Shown one piece after another: positions 7,731 to 16,945 of a stretch of DNA of 41,571 nt. The translations under genes were made by a program, and so were the position numbers. This stretch comes from an uncultured Pirellulaceae bacterium. GTDB taxonomy: Bacteria > Planctomycetota > Planctomycetia > Pirellulales > Pirellulaceae. The stretch lies in the NCBI GenBank assembly GCA_938091115.1, contig CALKNI010000146.1, positions 1 through 41,571 on the forward strand, given 5' to 3'. Below the pieces are notes generated by a model, which did no database searches, was not told the DNA's origin, and saw only the letters and a program-made list of their open reading frames with translations. Within the stretch, counting starts at the first letter, position 1. Each line of letters starts with the position of its first letter.

Positions 7731-9878
7731 ATGCATTCTTATCACGTAGTTGTTTCAATCAGAAGGTCGACGCGCCGGTTGTCCGCAATCGTTTTGCTTG
7801 GATTAGCGGTTTGTACGCTGCCCTTTGACGCATTCGCTGGTGGAGGCCCGGAAAACTTAATTCTCATCGTAAATGCCAATTCGGCTTCTTCGAAATTACT
7901 GGCGAACCATTACATCCATGGTAGGGGTATCCCGCAGAGCAATGTCATTTATTTAGCCGAAGTTCCCGACCGAGAGGTAATCCCGTGGCCGCAGTTCAAA
8001 ACGCAGATTTTGGAACCATTGTTGAATGAGATTCAGCGTCGGAAATTGGTTGGACAGATCGACTATGTTATTTATTCTTCCGATTTTCCGACGACAATCA
8101 TTGTCAATGAGCATCAAACTAAGCTACTGAAAATGCTAAAGGAACAGGGGCAAGAAAGCGTCCCGCCGCAGCTATTTAATCCTAACGCATCAATTACTTC
8201 GCTTACTTTTTTTGCTGGCGCGGCGTTGAGAGAACAGCCGGCCTACATGTTGCTTGAGTCAAATCGATATTATCGTCAGGCGACGCATAAATTACTCCGT
8301 ACGCCCTTTTCAGGTGAACTGCAAGCTGAGTTTGACACTGTAATTGATCTCATTAAGTCAGACAGAGAGCAGGATTATCAAGAAGCAATTTCCCGGCTAA
8401 GTGAATTTGGAAAAAGTAATCCGTCGCAGTTGGCTATCAGTTACTGGTTGGCAAAGTTCTATGGAAAGCTTGGTGATGCTCCCAACGCAACGAAATGGCT
8501 AATCCGGGCACTACGGCAGGGATGGTGTTTCCAGAAACAAACTAGGTCGGATTTAGCTTTCGAACGAGTCAAAGACGATCCACTGTTTCGTGGAATCGTC
8601 GACCGCATTCCTGAGATTCCGTTTGTTTTTGCTCCAACTCATGGGTTCAAGAACAATTACAAGTGGGCTGCAAATGGAATGTTAAACAATGAGCGAGGCC
8701 AAGGGGATCAATATTTTTTATCAACCGTGTTATCGGTGACAAGAAATTATGGCATCAATGAAAAACAGGCAGTTGAACAATTGCAGCGCTCGATCAAAGC
8801 TGATGGAACCCAACCCCAAGGAACGTTTTACTTTACCGACACGAAGGATGTTCGCTCGACGACTCGAAAGCCCAATTTTGCCTCTGCGATCATTCAGCTT
8901 GAGGCAATGGGGTTCGAAACAAAAATTGTGAACTCAAGTGTACCAGTGAAAGCTCTCGATATTGTCGGGCTTACATGTGGCACTCCAGGATTCAACTGGG
9001 CTGCCTCGGAAAATCAGATTTTGCCAGGAGCATTTTGTGACAATTTAACCAGTTTTGGAGGGATGTTTTATCGAGCGGGGCAAACCAAATGCAGTCAATT
9101 CTTGAGATATGGAGCTGCCGGCAGCAGCGGCACCGTGGTAGAGCCGTACGCAGTGCAGGCGAAATTCCCTCACCCAATGATTCACGTCCACTACGCTCGC
9201 GGTTGCTCATTGGCTGAATCCTTTTATCAATCGGTGAGTGGGCCGTTTCAGATCATTGTGGTTGGCGACGCCCTCTGCAGTCCGTGGGCGATCGAACCGG
9301 TAATTGAAGTAGCCCCTTCGAGTATTGAAAACTCAGTAGAGGGGATGTTGAAACTTTCAGTTAACGTTGACAGTTCGCCTGTTAAGGTTGGTGCACTTCT
9401 TTTTTATGTCGACGGCCGGCTGGAGCGGCAAGCGCCCGTGGTGTCCGAATTTAAAATCGATACCCGACAGCTGTCAGATGGTTACCATGAGCTTAGGATC
9501 GTAGCCGTTGCGAACAATCTTGTGCAAACAACAGGGCGAGTGGTTCTACCGGTGGTCGTTGACAACCGAGGTCATTCCCTCAAATTAGAGGTAATGCAAA
9601 CGGAGTATCGCGATACGGACAATATACGGGTGGTCGCAAAAGCCACCGTGGGGGAAGTCATTGAGTTGCGACACAATGGTCGAACGTTGATAAAAAAGGC
9701 GGGGCGCGATGCGGAATTCTTAGTACCTGCCGCGTCGCTTGGTAGAGGTCCAGTACAAATTCAAGGGGTCGCTACTTCAGCCGAGTTTAGCGAGATTGCG
9801 AGTTCGCCAGTCGATTTAGTCATCCGGGGGGATCTCGCTGAAGTATTGCGGAATACCGAAACCCCGAAAGAGAAATAA
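7731..9878 (+). CDS. Secreted TIGR03790-family protein with TPR-like insert and C-terminal Ig-like region
   Basis: This 715-residue exported protein has no established biochemical role. A signal peptide (hydrophobic core about 20-35, ending DAFA) leads straight into GGGPENLILIVNANS, the hallmark of TIGR03790 proteins, with HYIHGRGIPQSNVIYL soon after. Residues about 215-285 resemble a TPR pair (SYWLAKFYGKLGDAPNATKW and a DPLF segment). About 420-520 the fold looks caspase/gingipain-like (FLRYGAAGSSGT and VVGDALCSPW), but I cannot point to a proven catalytic dyad. Residues about 535-610 look like an Ig-like beta-sandwich. It lies between pstS and phoR, divergent from pstS and convergent with phoR, so phosphate control is possible but unproven. 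Confidence 0.75.
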   Translation: MHSYHVVVSIRRSTRRLSAIVLLGLAVCTLPFDAFAGGGPENLILIVNANSASSKLLANHYIHGRGIPQSNVIYLAEVPDREVIPWPQFKTQILEPLLNEIQRRKLVGQIDYVIYSSDFPTTIIVNEHQTKLLKMLKEQGQESVPPQLFNPNASITSLTFFAGAALREQPAYMLLESNRYYRQATHKLLRTPFSGELQAEFDTVIDLIKSDREQDYQEAISRLSEFGKSNPSQLAISYWLAKFYGKLGDAPNATKWLIRALRQGWCFQKQTRSDLAFERVKDDPLFRGIVDRIPEIPFVFAPTHGFKNNYKWAANGMLNNERGQGDQYFLSTVLSVTRNYGINEKQAVEQLQRSIKADGTQPQGTFYFTDTKDVRSTTRKPNFASAIIQLEAMGFETKIVNSSVPVKALDIVGLTCGTPGFNWAASENQILPGAFCDNLTSFGGMFYRAGQTKCSQFLRYGAAGSSGTVVEPYAVQAKFPHPMIHVHYARGCSLAESFYQSVSGPFQIIVVGDALCSPWAIEPVIEVAPSSIENSVEGMLKLSVNVDSSPVKVGALLFYVDGRLERQAPVVSEFKIDTRQLSDGYHELRIVAVANNLVQTTGRVVLPVVVDNRGHSLKLEVMQTEYRDTDNIRVVAKATVGEVIELRHNGRTLIKKAGRDAEFLVPAASLGRGPVQIQGVATSAEFSEIASSPVDLVIRGDLAEVLRNTETPKEK

Positions 9879-9968
9879 GTTTCCCGAACTGGGTGATGGA
9901 AACGTAAGTTATTAAATGACTCTCTTGGTAACCCAGGGGATATTGAGTGCCTCGTTCGTAGCGCTACC

Positions 9969-11744
9969 CTATTCGGTTCCAAGAGGGAGATGGATTTCAA
10001 AGCAACTGCCTTTGCCCAATCGGCTTTCTAGATGTACTGAACCACCATTGTTTTGGGTCAGGTGTTTTACAATTGCGAGTCCAAGTCCAGTGCCGCCCAT
10101 GTCCCGAGATCTTGCTTTGTCGACACGGTAGAAGCGTTCAAAAATTCGTTTTTGCTGGTCTTTGGCGATTCCAATTCCTGTGTCCTTCACCTCGATCACA
10201 GCTGATTCGTTCTTTACGTAACTCGAAATTGAGATGGAACCATTTTCAGGGGTGTAATGAATCGCATTGACAATTAAGTTTTTGACGATTGTCTCAATGG
10301 ATTTAAAGTCCGCCGCGATCACCGGGCTGGGTTGAGTAAGGTTAAGATGAAAGTCCAGTTTTCGCTCAACTGCAATTTCCGCAAACTGGTCATGAGAGGC
10401 TTGGCAGATTTGATTGATCTCAAACTTAGTAATTGTAAATGTATTCTTTCCGGATTCTACTCGGGCAAGTTGGAGCAAGTCGAGGATTTGCTGGTTTAGT
10501 AATTCTGCTTGAAATTCAATTTGTTCAATGAATTGCATGTTTTTATTTTCGTCATGCAGTGCTCCGAGTCGCAATGTTTCGGCGTAGGCTTTGATTGAAG
10601 CCAGGGGTGTTTTCAACTCGTGAGAAACATTAGCGACAAAATCTTGACGCATGGTTTCAAGTTGTCTTAATTCTGTCACATCATGCAGAACGATGGCGAC
10701 GCCTGGCTTATCTTCGTTGGCCAGCATGGAAACGCGGGCCTTTAGAGTTTTTTGTTTTCCTGAGATTGTCTTGAATTCTGTTTTGGAAAAAGTGCGCTGC
10801 AATTGAGTCTTTTCAATTGCCTGGGCGAGTTCAGGGATTCTTACAATCTCCAATAGCTTTTTTCCAAAAATTTCGGGGTGCGTTAGTTTGAGCATTCGGC
10901 AGGCGGCTCCATTGGCCAGCATTACTTCTCCTGAAGGTTTGACAGCCAACACTCCTTCAATCATGCTCGAGAGCACAGCTTCTAGTCGTTGGCTGTTTTC
11001 GAGCAACCGTCGTTCGCGTCGATTAAGTTCAGTTTGCATTTGTTGAAATGCTTCACTTAAAGTTCTCCATTCATCGTCGCGGCTTTGGATTGTCAATGCT
11101 GTGTCGTAATTGCCGATTCCGACTTGCCGAGCTGCTTTGGCAAAAGTAGTTAGAGGCTGCATGCTTCGCATCGAGAAAATTGTCATCAATCCGGAAGTGA
11201 GTAAGCTTAAGATCAGCGCAAATATCCAAACGAACTTTTGGATTTCCAAAATCTCTTGATTGATTTCGTAACTCTCGCTGGCGACTCGAATGTAACAGCC
11301 GGTGTCTTGATTGGAGTTGTCGAATCGTTGGGCACCGTACATCATATTGATACCTAAGGTATCGCTGTATCTCTGAGCAAATCCCCAGCCTTCTTGTTTG
11401 GCAAGCAAGACCTCTTCACGATCACCGTGAGGCCCGATTTCCTCGGTTCCCTTCACGGAGTCGGTGATGACACTACCTTCATTCGTGATGAGCGTGAACC
11501 GCATGTTGGTAAGCACTCCCAGTCGTTTAAGATGCTCGACGAGCGCCTCGTCGTTGATGCCATCTTCAAGATCTTCGATGTGTCCCGCGAGCATTAAGGC
11601 AACAGATTGCATCTTGGCTTCAATGTCATCAATTTTTTGATCTCGAACGATCTGCGAGAGCACGAGGATGAAGAGCCCAGCAGTGAGGAGGTGCAGAATG
11701 AAATATCCCAGCATTAACCGGCGTGCTGCACGTGTAAATCTCAT
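9969..11744 (-). CDS. phoR: Phosphate regulon sensor histidine kinase PhoR
   Basis: This membrane sensor kinase is the likely partner of PhoB. In order it has a first membrane helix (LMLGYFILHLLTAGLFILVL), an extracytoplasmic domain of about 140 residues, a second membrane helix (FVWIFALILSLLTSGLMTIF), HAMP, a PAS domain (VLSSMIEGVLAVKPSGEVML), HisKA with the phospho-accepting His in VANVSHELKTPLA, and HATPase_c with the N box (NLIVNAIHYTPENG), DTGIGI and GGTGLGLAIVKHL. The HAMP-PAS-HisKA order fits PhoR, and the sensor domain is larger than the short loop of enterobacterial PhoR. I chose ATG 11744, just before the first helix. An in-frame ATG at 11924 would add 60 residues with no clear domain. 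Confidence 0.9.
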   Translation of the reverse strand: MRFTRAARRLMLGYFILHLLTAGLFILVLSQIVRDQKIDDIEAKMQSVALMLAGHIEDLEDGINDEALVEHLKRLGVLTNMRFTLITNEGSVITDSVKGTEEIGPHGDREEVLLAKQEGWGFAQRYSDTLGINMMYGAQRFDNSNQDTGCYIRVASESYEINQEILEIQKFVWIFALILSLLTSGLMTIFSMRSMQPLTTFAKAARQVGIGNYDTALTIQSRDDEWRTLSEAFQQMQTELNRRERRLLENSQRLEAVLSSMIEGVLAVKPSGEVMLANGAACRMLKLTHPEIFGKKLLEIVRIPELAQAIEKTQLQRTFSKTEFKTISGKQKTLKARVSMLANEDKPGVAIVLHDVTELRQLETMRQDFVANVSHELKTPLASIKAYAETLRLGALHDENKNMQFIEQIEFQAELLNQQILDLLQLARVESGKNTFTITKFEINQICQASHDQFAEIAVERKLDFHLNLTQPSPVIAADFKSIETIVKNLIVNAIHYTPENGSISISSYVKNESAVIEVKDTGIGIAKDQQKRIFERFYRVDKARSRDMGGTGLGLAIVKHLTQNNGGSVHLESRLGKGSCFEIHLPLGTE

Positions 11745-11982
11745 GTTATTTTTCTTTGAATGCTGGTCAGACAGAACCCATTTGGTGGGCTCTGAAGCTA
11801 CCGGCGGAGGCGGTCGAAATTGAAGGAATAGGTTAGTCGCGGTCTTCAGTTTTAAGGCACTTCGAGCAGGGCTCGAAGTGATTAAAAGTCTCAGAGCTGC
11901 AATTTTGTTGGAATTAATTGACATATCCGAGCAAAACCGAAGCTCGTCTCGATTTATTAAATCTACCCCACTGGAAATGAAG

Positions 11983-12004
11983 AAATCTTAAAACTATCAT
12001 CACA
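11983..12004 (+). promoter_or_regulatory. Possible Pho box upstream of the DUF47-pit genes
   Basis: Two adjacent 11-mers, AAATCTTAAAA and CTATCATCACA, match the enterobacterial PhoB half-site CTGTCATAAAA at 7 and 8 of 11 positions. They end 35 bases before the ATG at 12040. The PhoB site of this lineage is not known to me, so this is a suggestion only. The site could equally serve the divergent phoR. Confidence 0.35.
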
Positions 12005-12039
12005 AATCTAATTAACTTGAATTTTGATTGGTAGAGAAA

Positions 12040-12714
12040 ATGAGCACAATTGGCAAGCTATTCGGACGTTCGCCTTTTAGCCAAATTCAGCTTCATATGG
12101 AGCAAGTCAACAAGTGCATTGGCAAAATGTCTGAAGCACTGGACGCGGTGAAGGCCGGAGATTTTGAGAGCCTTGATGGACTCTCTATTGAGGTGTCTGA
12201 GCTGGAGCATGAAGCTGACCAGATCAAGGCGGATATTCGAGAACGATTGTTGAAGCGATTCTTCATGCCAATCGATCGAGCGGAAGTTTTGGAAATCTTG
12301 TCACTTCAAGACAGTCTCGCTGATACAGCTGAGGATGTTTGTAAAGTTCTAACGCTAAAGCGTTTGCCATTCCCTGACGACTTGGTCGAAGACTTCAATA
12401 AGTTTGTGGGCTTTAATATTAAAGCGTGTGAAATTTGCGCGACTATCATCAACCAGATGGACGAGTTGATTGAGTCTGGGTTTGGAGGCGTCGAAGCTGA
12501 ACGAATTCGCGGGCTCGCTAAAGAGACAGCATTGGCGGAGCACGAGGCAGACGTAGTGCAGTTGCAACTGCTGAAAAAGCTTTATGCTCACGATGCCGAT
12601 TTTTCGAAGGGCGAGTTTCATCTTTGGATGCGCGTAACACGGGTGCTCAGCCGTCTGGCAAATGACTCTGAAAACCTTGCTAATCGGATTCTCAAAACTT
12701 TGAGTTTGAAGTAA
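12040..12714 (+). CDS. DUF47/PhoU-like Pit accessory protein
   Basis: This 224-residue helical protein of the DUF47 family (PhoU-like, often beside Pit transporters) is probably cytoplasmic. Visible features are the LHMEQVNKC helix, the ELEHEADQIKADIRERLLKRFFMPIDRAEVL motif region (diagnostic for the family) and the late LAEHEADVVQLQLLKKLY helix. The E-x3-D/H-EAD patterns resemble PhoU metal-binding helices. ATG 12040 gives MSTIGKLFGRSPF, a typical start; a TTG at 12028 is an in-frame alternative. It is followed after 89 bases by pit on the same strand, so the two are probably co-transcribed and the protein likely controls Pit activity. Confidence 0.9.
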   Translation: MSTIGKLFGRSPFSQIQLHMEQVNKCIGKMSEALDAVKAGDFESLDGLSIEVSELEHEADQIKADIRERLLKRFFMPIDRAEVLEILSLQDSLADTAEDVCKVLTLKRLPFPDDLVEDFNKFVGFNIKACEICATIINQMDELIESGFGGVEAERIRGLAKETALAEHEADVVQLQLLKKLYAHDADFSKGEFHLWMRVTRVLSRLANDSENLANRILKTLSLK

Positions 12715-12803
12715 AGAGCTTTGAGTGTGATGAGAACCATTTTTGTTTTTATTTAATGTTTGAGAAAAATTTATCCTTTGTTAGATAGGGCCGTTTCGCC
12801 ATC

Positions 12804-14306
12804 ATGGGTGCTGAATATATTTTAATCGGCTTGATTCTCGTCTGTGGTTTTTATGTTGCTTGGAACATTGGCGCCAATGATGTCGCTAATGCCATGGGAA
12901 CCTCAGTGGGATCAGGTGCTCTGACGCTTCGTAGAGCGGTGATTCTAGCTGCCATCTTTGAGTTTGCTGGCGCCTATATTGTTGGTTCCAATGTCTCAGA
13001 AACTGTCCGAAAAGGTATTTTTGATCCAACGGATATTTCTAGTATGTATCCTCCCGATCAAGCGCCGTTTATTTTGGCGTGTGGGATGATTGCCGCTCTG
13101 TTGGCGGCGGGAACTTGGTTGTTAATTGCAACCTACATGTCTTGGCCGGTTTCCACGACCCATTCGATCGTTGGCGCTGTTGTCGGATTCGGCGCTCTCG
13201 CGCTAGGCTTTAACGGTGTCTTGTGGGACAAGGTCGGCCTCATTAGTGCCGGCTGGGTGGTTTCGCCCCTGATTTCAGCGGTGGTCGCCTATGTCGTTTT
13301 TGGGATTTTACTTAAGACCGTTTTCTATAAACGCGACCCGGTCTCTGCGGCGCGACAGGTTGCGCCAAAACTCGTTTTCATCCTGATGTTCGTGATGACA
13401 GGATTGACTTCCTATAAAGGTTTAAAGCCACTTTGGAAAAAGTGGGAAATGGATTCAGGGGATCCGAGATTTATGTTGGTAGTCGTCGCGGTGGCGATTG
13501 TCCTCGGTATCATCGGGTTTTTCGTGACGAAAATCTCTTTGGCCAGAACGCAAGCAGCTTCACCTGATTCAGATTCTGGAAAAAATCCGGTTCTTGATGC
13601 AGATGTCTCAAGGTCGCTCGCGAAGACTATCAAGCACCTCCAGCGAGTTAGAAATAATTCAACAGATGAAATCCAGGACCGCGCAAGACAACTGTTGGTG
13701 GATGTCGAGGCGCTGCAAGACAAAGCGCTCGATAACATTACAACCAATACTGATTCGGATGAGTTGCGACAGGTGGAAAAAATATTCAGCGTGTTGCAGA
13801 TTTTTACGGCGTGCCTGGTTGCTTTTGCCCACGGTTCAAATGATGTGGCCAATGCGATTGGTCCGCTCTCAGCTGCGTATCAGGCGGTTACTGAGAATGC
13901 CATTACGGCAAAATCTCAGACTGCCCCTTGGATGCTATTGCTCGGTGGAGTCGGCATTGTAATTGGCTTGGCGACTTGGGGTTGGAAAGTAATTAAGACC
14001 GTCGGAGAAAAAATTACGGAGCTGACGCCAAGTCGTGGTTTTTCTGCTGAGTTTGCAGCGGCGATTACTATTTTGGGTGCTTCCGTATTGCCTATTGGAT
14101 TGCCAATTTCGACGACGCACACATTAGTTGGTGCTGTTTTGGGAGTCGGGTTAGCGCGTGGTATCAACGCTTTGAATTTGAAGACAATGAGAAACATTGT
14201 TGCGGGTTGGGCGATTACCATCCCGGCAGGCGCGATCCTCTGCATGATCTTCTACTTTATCCTGAAGTTGATCTTTATTGACTCCGGCTGGGCAGTGGGC
14301 GGCTAA
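12804..14306 (+). CDS. pit: Low-affinity inorganic phosphate transporter (PiT family)
   Basis: This 500-residue integral membrane symporter of the PiT family has its two duplicated signature motifs: NIGANDVANAMGTSVGSGAL near the N-terminus and FAHGSNDVANAIGPLSA in the second half. Each repeat also has the SWPVSTTHSIVGAVVGFG or LPISTTHTLVGAVLGVG segment. A central cytoplasmic loop of about 110 residues (roughly 245-330) is polar and charged. It sits behind the DUF47 accessory gene, next to phoR and the pst cluster, so high- and low-affinity phosphate uptake are encoded together. The ion it couples to (proton or sodium) cannot be read from the sequence. Confidence 0.95.
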   Translation: MGAEYILIGLILVCGFYVAWNIGANDVANAMGTSVGSGALTLRRAVILAAIFEFAGAYIVGSNVSETVRKGIFDPTDISSMYPPDQAPFILACGMIAALLAAGTWLLIATYMSWPVSTTHSIVGAVVGFGALALGFNGVLWDKVGLISAGWVVSPLISAVVAYVVFGILLKTVFYKRDPVSAARQVAPKLVFILMFVMTGLTSYKGLKPLWKKWEMDSGDPRFMLVVVAVAIVLGIIGFFVTKISLARTQAASPDSDSGKNPVLDADVSRSLAKTIKHLQRVRNNSTDEIQDRARQLLVDVEALQDKALDNITTNTDSDELRQVEKIFSVLQIFTACLVAFAHGSNDVANAIGPLSAAYQAVTENAITAKSQTAPWMLLLGGVGIVIGLATWGWKVIKTVGEKITELTPSRGFSAEFAAAITILGASVLPIGLPISTTHTLVGAVLGVGLARGINALNLKTMRNIVAGWAITIPAGAILCMIFYFILKLIFIDSGWAVGG

Positions 14307-14356
14307 GTCACTGCGCGGCTGGTCGAATTTTCCGATGCGTGTGTTAGCGCTTCAAC

Positions 14357-14387
14357 GGTGTGAGCGAAATCGTTCTTTCCTCACACC
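14357..14387 (+). other. Hairpin downstream of pit
   Basis: An 8-bp perfect stem (GGTGTGAG/CTCACACC) with a 15-base loop lies 51 bases after the pit stop. There is no T run on either side, so it is not a classical intrinsic terminator; it might protect the pit mRNA 3' end. Confidence 0.4.
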
Positions 14388-14539
14388 AAGTTGTTCCTAA
14401 TTGCCGTGTTTTGCCGCGTTCTTAAACTTTGGGCATTTGATATCGCTCTTATTTCGCTGTACTTAAAGACCATTTCAGACCTATACTTACACAGCGGTGG
14501 CGAGACGCCATTCAGTAAACATTAGCTCCTGAAGTGAAG

Positions 14540-16840
14540 ATGACACAATTGATGCAAATTAAGATCGCAGCCTTCTCTGCATTCCTCATTCTTTCGGTCG
14601 CATCACTACCGGAGGTTGACGCTGCGATTGCAATCGCTCCAGCATCTCTACAAGCCGACACTGGAGATGGCTCAAAAACCAATCGGGAGGGCTACCGCGT
14701 TAAAGTTCCGTTGCCAATCGACGGGCAAGCGAGTGCCTCCGTTCGACAAACGCTTAAACGGATATCTGAAAAGACGAGCCCCGCTGCCCAGCGACGAAAT
14801 CGGCCGATTGTAGTTTTAGAATTTGATACGCGAGGCGGGCAAACTGGCAGTGGGAGCGAACTGGAGGCGTGTATGGCTTTGGCACGCTATCTTCGAGATC
14901 CGGATTTAAATCGCCTGCAAACAGTCGCCTATATTCCTCAGCGCCGCGAAGTTCTTGGTTGGGGCAATGACGAATTCATGCCCAATGGTGGGCTTAACGG
15001 ACACGCGGTACTCGTCGCAATTGCAGCAAATCAAATAGCGATCGACCCAGAGGCAGCTTTGGGGAATGCTGGTATTGATGATAAATCGCTGGATGATCTC
15101 CGTCGTGAGATTTATCGCAGTATCGCCTCGCAGGGGTTAACCACCTTGCCCGTTTCAGTGGTCTTGAGCATGCTTGAAAGAGATCAGGAGTTGTACCGGG
15201 TGACGGATAGTGAGGGAGCTGTTTCTTATGTTAATGGCGAAACGGTGAGAGAGTTGGAGGCTTCCGGGAAACCGATTACCGTTGTGACGGTAACTCCGCA
15301 GGGCAGTTTTAGTTTACTAACTGGAAAGGAACTTCAGGGTTTTGGCTTGGTTCGATTGTTGCCAAAATCAAGAACGGAATTGGCTCGGGAGTTGAACCTC
15401 AATTCCAGTGTGCTACAGGGAGACCCCGGAAGTGAAGGGGAGTGGAAGCCCTTATTGGTAACTTTGCCGCAGTTCATCGACAGTCGAACGGCGACCTGGG
15501 TGACACGATCACTAAAGCAGCAGTTGGGTGGAGAAGAGGTGAACTTAGTCATCTTCAATCTCAGTGGCAACTTGGGAGATGTGGAGGCTTGTTTGCGAAT
15601 AGGACGATTGATCGCGAGTTATGATTCAGATGAGGTTCGAACGGTAGCATTTTTAGAAAGCTCGGTAAGCGGACCGGCCGGCGTAATTGCTTTGGCTTGT
15701 AATCAGTTAATTATGAGTGAGGAGTCTCGACTCGGAGGCGACTACGGAGAGGGAGAGGGAAAGGTTAGAGGTGAAAATGAACTCGCTGGATTTCGGGAAG
15801 AGCTTAAGCGTTTAGCTGAAGATAAAGAATCAGACTGGTCGATATTTCAGCAGATGTTAGAGCCAAGTTTGGTGGTAACGCGGTATCGCCATCAAACGAC
15901 GGGACAAACTCGATTGTTGTGTAACGCTGAATTCGAGGGCCTTGAACAGCCCGATCAGTGGGTGGCATTGGGGCCGATAGGTAGTCTCGAAGGAATCACT
16001 GCGATTACCGCCGAACAAAATGGTTTAGCTAGAACGATCGTATCCGATATCGAGCAAGTTAAAAAGTTTTATCAACTTGATGAATCGATTCCTACGTTAG
16101 TGCCTTCGAATGTTGACAGGCGGATTGCCAAGTTCGCTGAATTTTTGTCATCTCCGTTTGTTTCTCCCTTTCTTTTGTTTGGGGCGATGTTCTTTCTGTC
16201 GACTGAGTTATCCGCACCGGGTCTTGGTGTGCCAGGGTTTTTGGCTGTCCTCTGCTTTGGGTTGTTCTTTTGGAGCCAAAGTCTCGATGGTAATGCTGAT
16301 TGGCTGGAAGTGATCATGTTTGTGATTGGGGCGATTTTCATTGTGATGGAGATCTTTGTAATCCCGGGATTTGGAGTGTTTGGTATTGGTGGGATTGTCT
16401 TGGTATTCAGTTCGCTAGTGCTGGCGTCTCAGTCGTTTCTTGTTCCTCGATCGTTGAATGATCTCGTTGAAATGACGTATTCATTTGTTCCGGTCATTGG
16501 AGCGGGCTTTGGAGTTTTGACGGCTGGTATCGTACTGCGAAACCTGATTCCTAGAACGCCCCTTCTACGGCGTATGATTCTTCAACCGCGTAAGATTGTT
16601 GATACGGGGCTCGGAGGTGAGGCGGATCCCGAAGCGATGGTGGATTGGAGTTATCTGATGGGGCTTTCGGGTGAGACGGCCACTCGTTTAAATCCGTCTG
16701 GGAAAGCAAGAATTCAGGGCCGAGTTTACGATGTGATTTCTAACGGTCAAATGCTGGAACAGGGCCAAAGAGTCGAAGTAATTGAGGCAATTGGCAACCG
16801 AATTGTGGTTGCCGCCAAGCCCAATCTGAATTCAGATTAA
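14540..16840 (+). CDS. Long NfeD protein with two degenerate ClpP-like domains
   Basis: This 766-residue membrane protein of the NfeD family is often linked to flotillins and membrane quality control. A signal peptide or anchor (about 10-30) precedes two ClpP/SppA-like regions: the first from VVLEFDTRGGQTGSG to about residue 180, the second from VNLVIFNLSGNLGDVEACLRIG to about 415. A membrane block with several helices (about 535-670) and a C-terminal NfeD OB fold (GETATRLNPSGKARI, QRVEVIEAIGNRIVV) follow. In active family members a Ser sits in an SAG-like motif. Here the matching spots read NGHAVL and SGPAGV, with no aligned nucleophile, so proteolysis is doubtful. ATG 14540 is chosen; GTG 14534 is also possible. 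A short NfeD gene follows. Confidence 0.85.
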   Translation: MTQLMQIKIAAFSAFLILSVASLPEVDAAIAIAPASLQADTGDGSKTNREGYRVKVPLPIDGQASASVRQTLKRISEKTSPAAQRRNRPIVVLEFDTRGGQTGSGSELEACMALARYLRDPDLNRLQTVAYIPQRREVLGWGNDEFMPNGGLNGHAVLVAIAANQIAIDPEAALGNAGIDDKSLDDLRREIYRSIASQGLTTLPVSVVLSMLERDQELYRVTDSEGAVSYVNGETVRELEASGKPITVVTVTPQGSFSLLTGKELQGFGLVRLLPKSRTELARELNLNSSVLQGDPGSEGEWKPLLVTLPQFIDSRTATWVTRSLKQQLGGEEVNLVIFNLSGNLGDVEACLRIGRLIASYDSDEVRTVAFLESSVSGPAGVIALACNQLIMSEESRLGGDYGEGEGKVRGENELAGFREELKRLAEDKESDWSIFQQMLEPSLVVTRYRHQTTGQTRLLCNAEFEGLEQPDQWVALGPIGSLEGITAITAEQNGLARTIVSDIEQVKKFYQLDESIPTLVPSNVDRRIAKFAEFLSSPFVSPFLLFGAMFFLSTELSAPGLGVPGFLAVLCFGLFFWSQSLDGNADWLEVIMFVIGAIFIVMEIFVIPGFGVFGIGGIVLVFSSLVLASQSFLVPRSLNDLVEMTYSFVPVIGAGFGVLTAGIVLRNLIPRTPLLRRMILQPRKIVDTGLGGEADPEAMVDWSYLMGLSGETATRLNPSGKARIQGRVYDVISNGQMLEQGQRVEVIEAIGNRIVVAAKPNLNSD

Positions 16841-16945
16841 AAAAAACGTCCGAATGGATGAGGCAGTCATTTAGATTCGCTAGAATTCACGGCTTAACGG
16901 GCGTAAGTTAATGGTAAAAGCACATTTATTTTTTAAGTTGATCGT

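Noticed and set aside
14461..14487. TATACT -10-like element before the long NfeD gene
   Set aside because: No acceptable -35 sequence lies 16-18 bases upstream.
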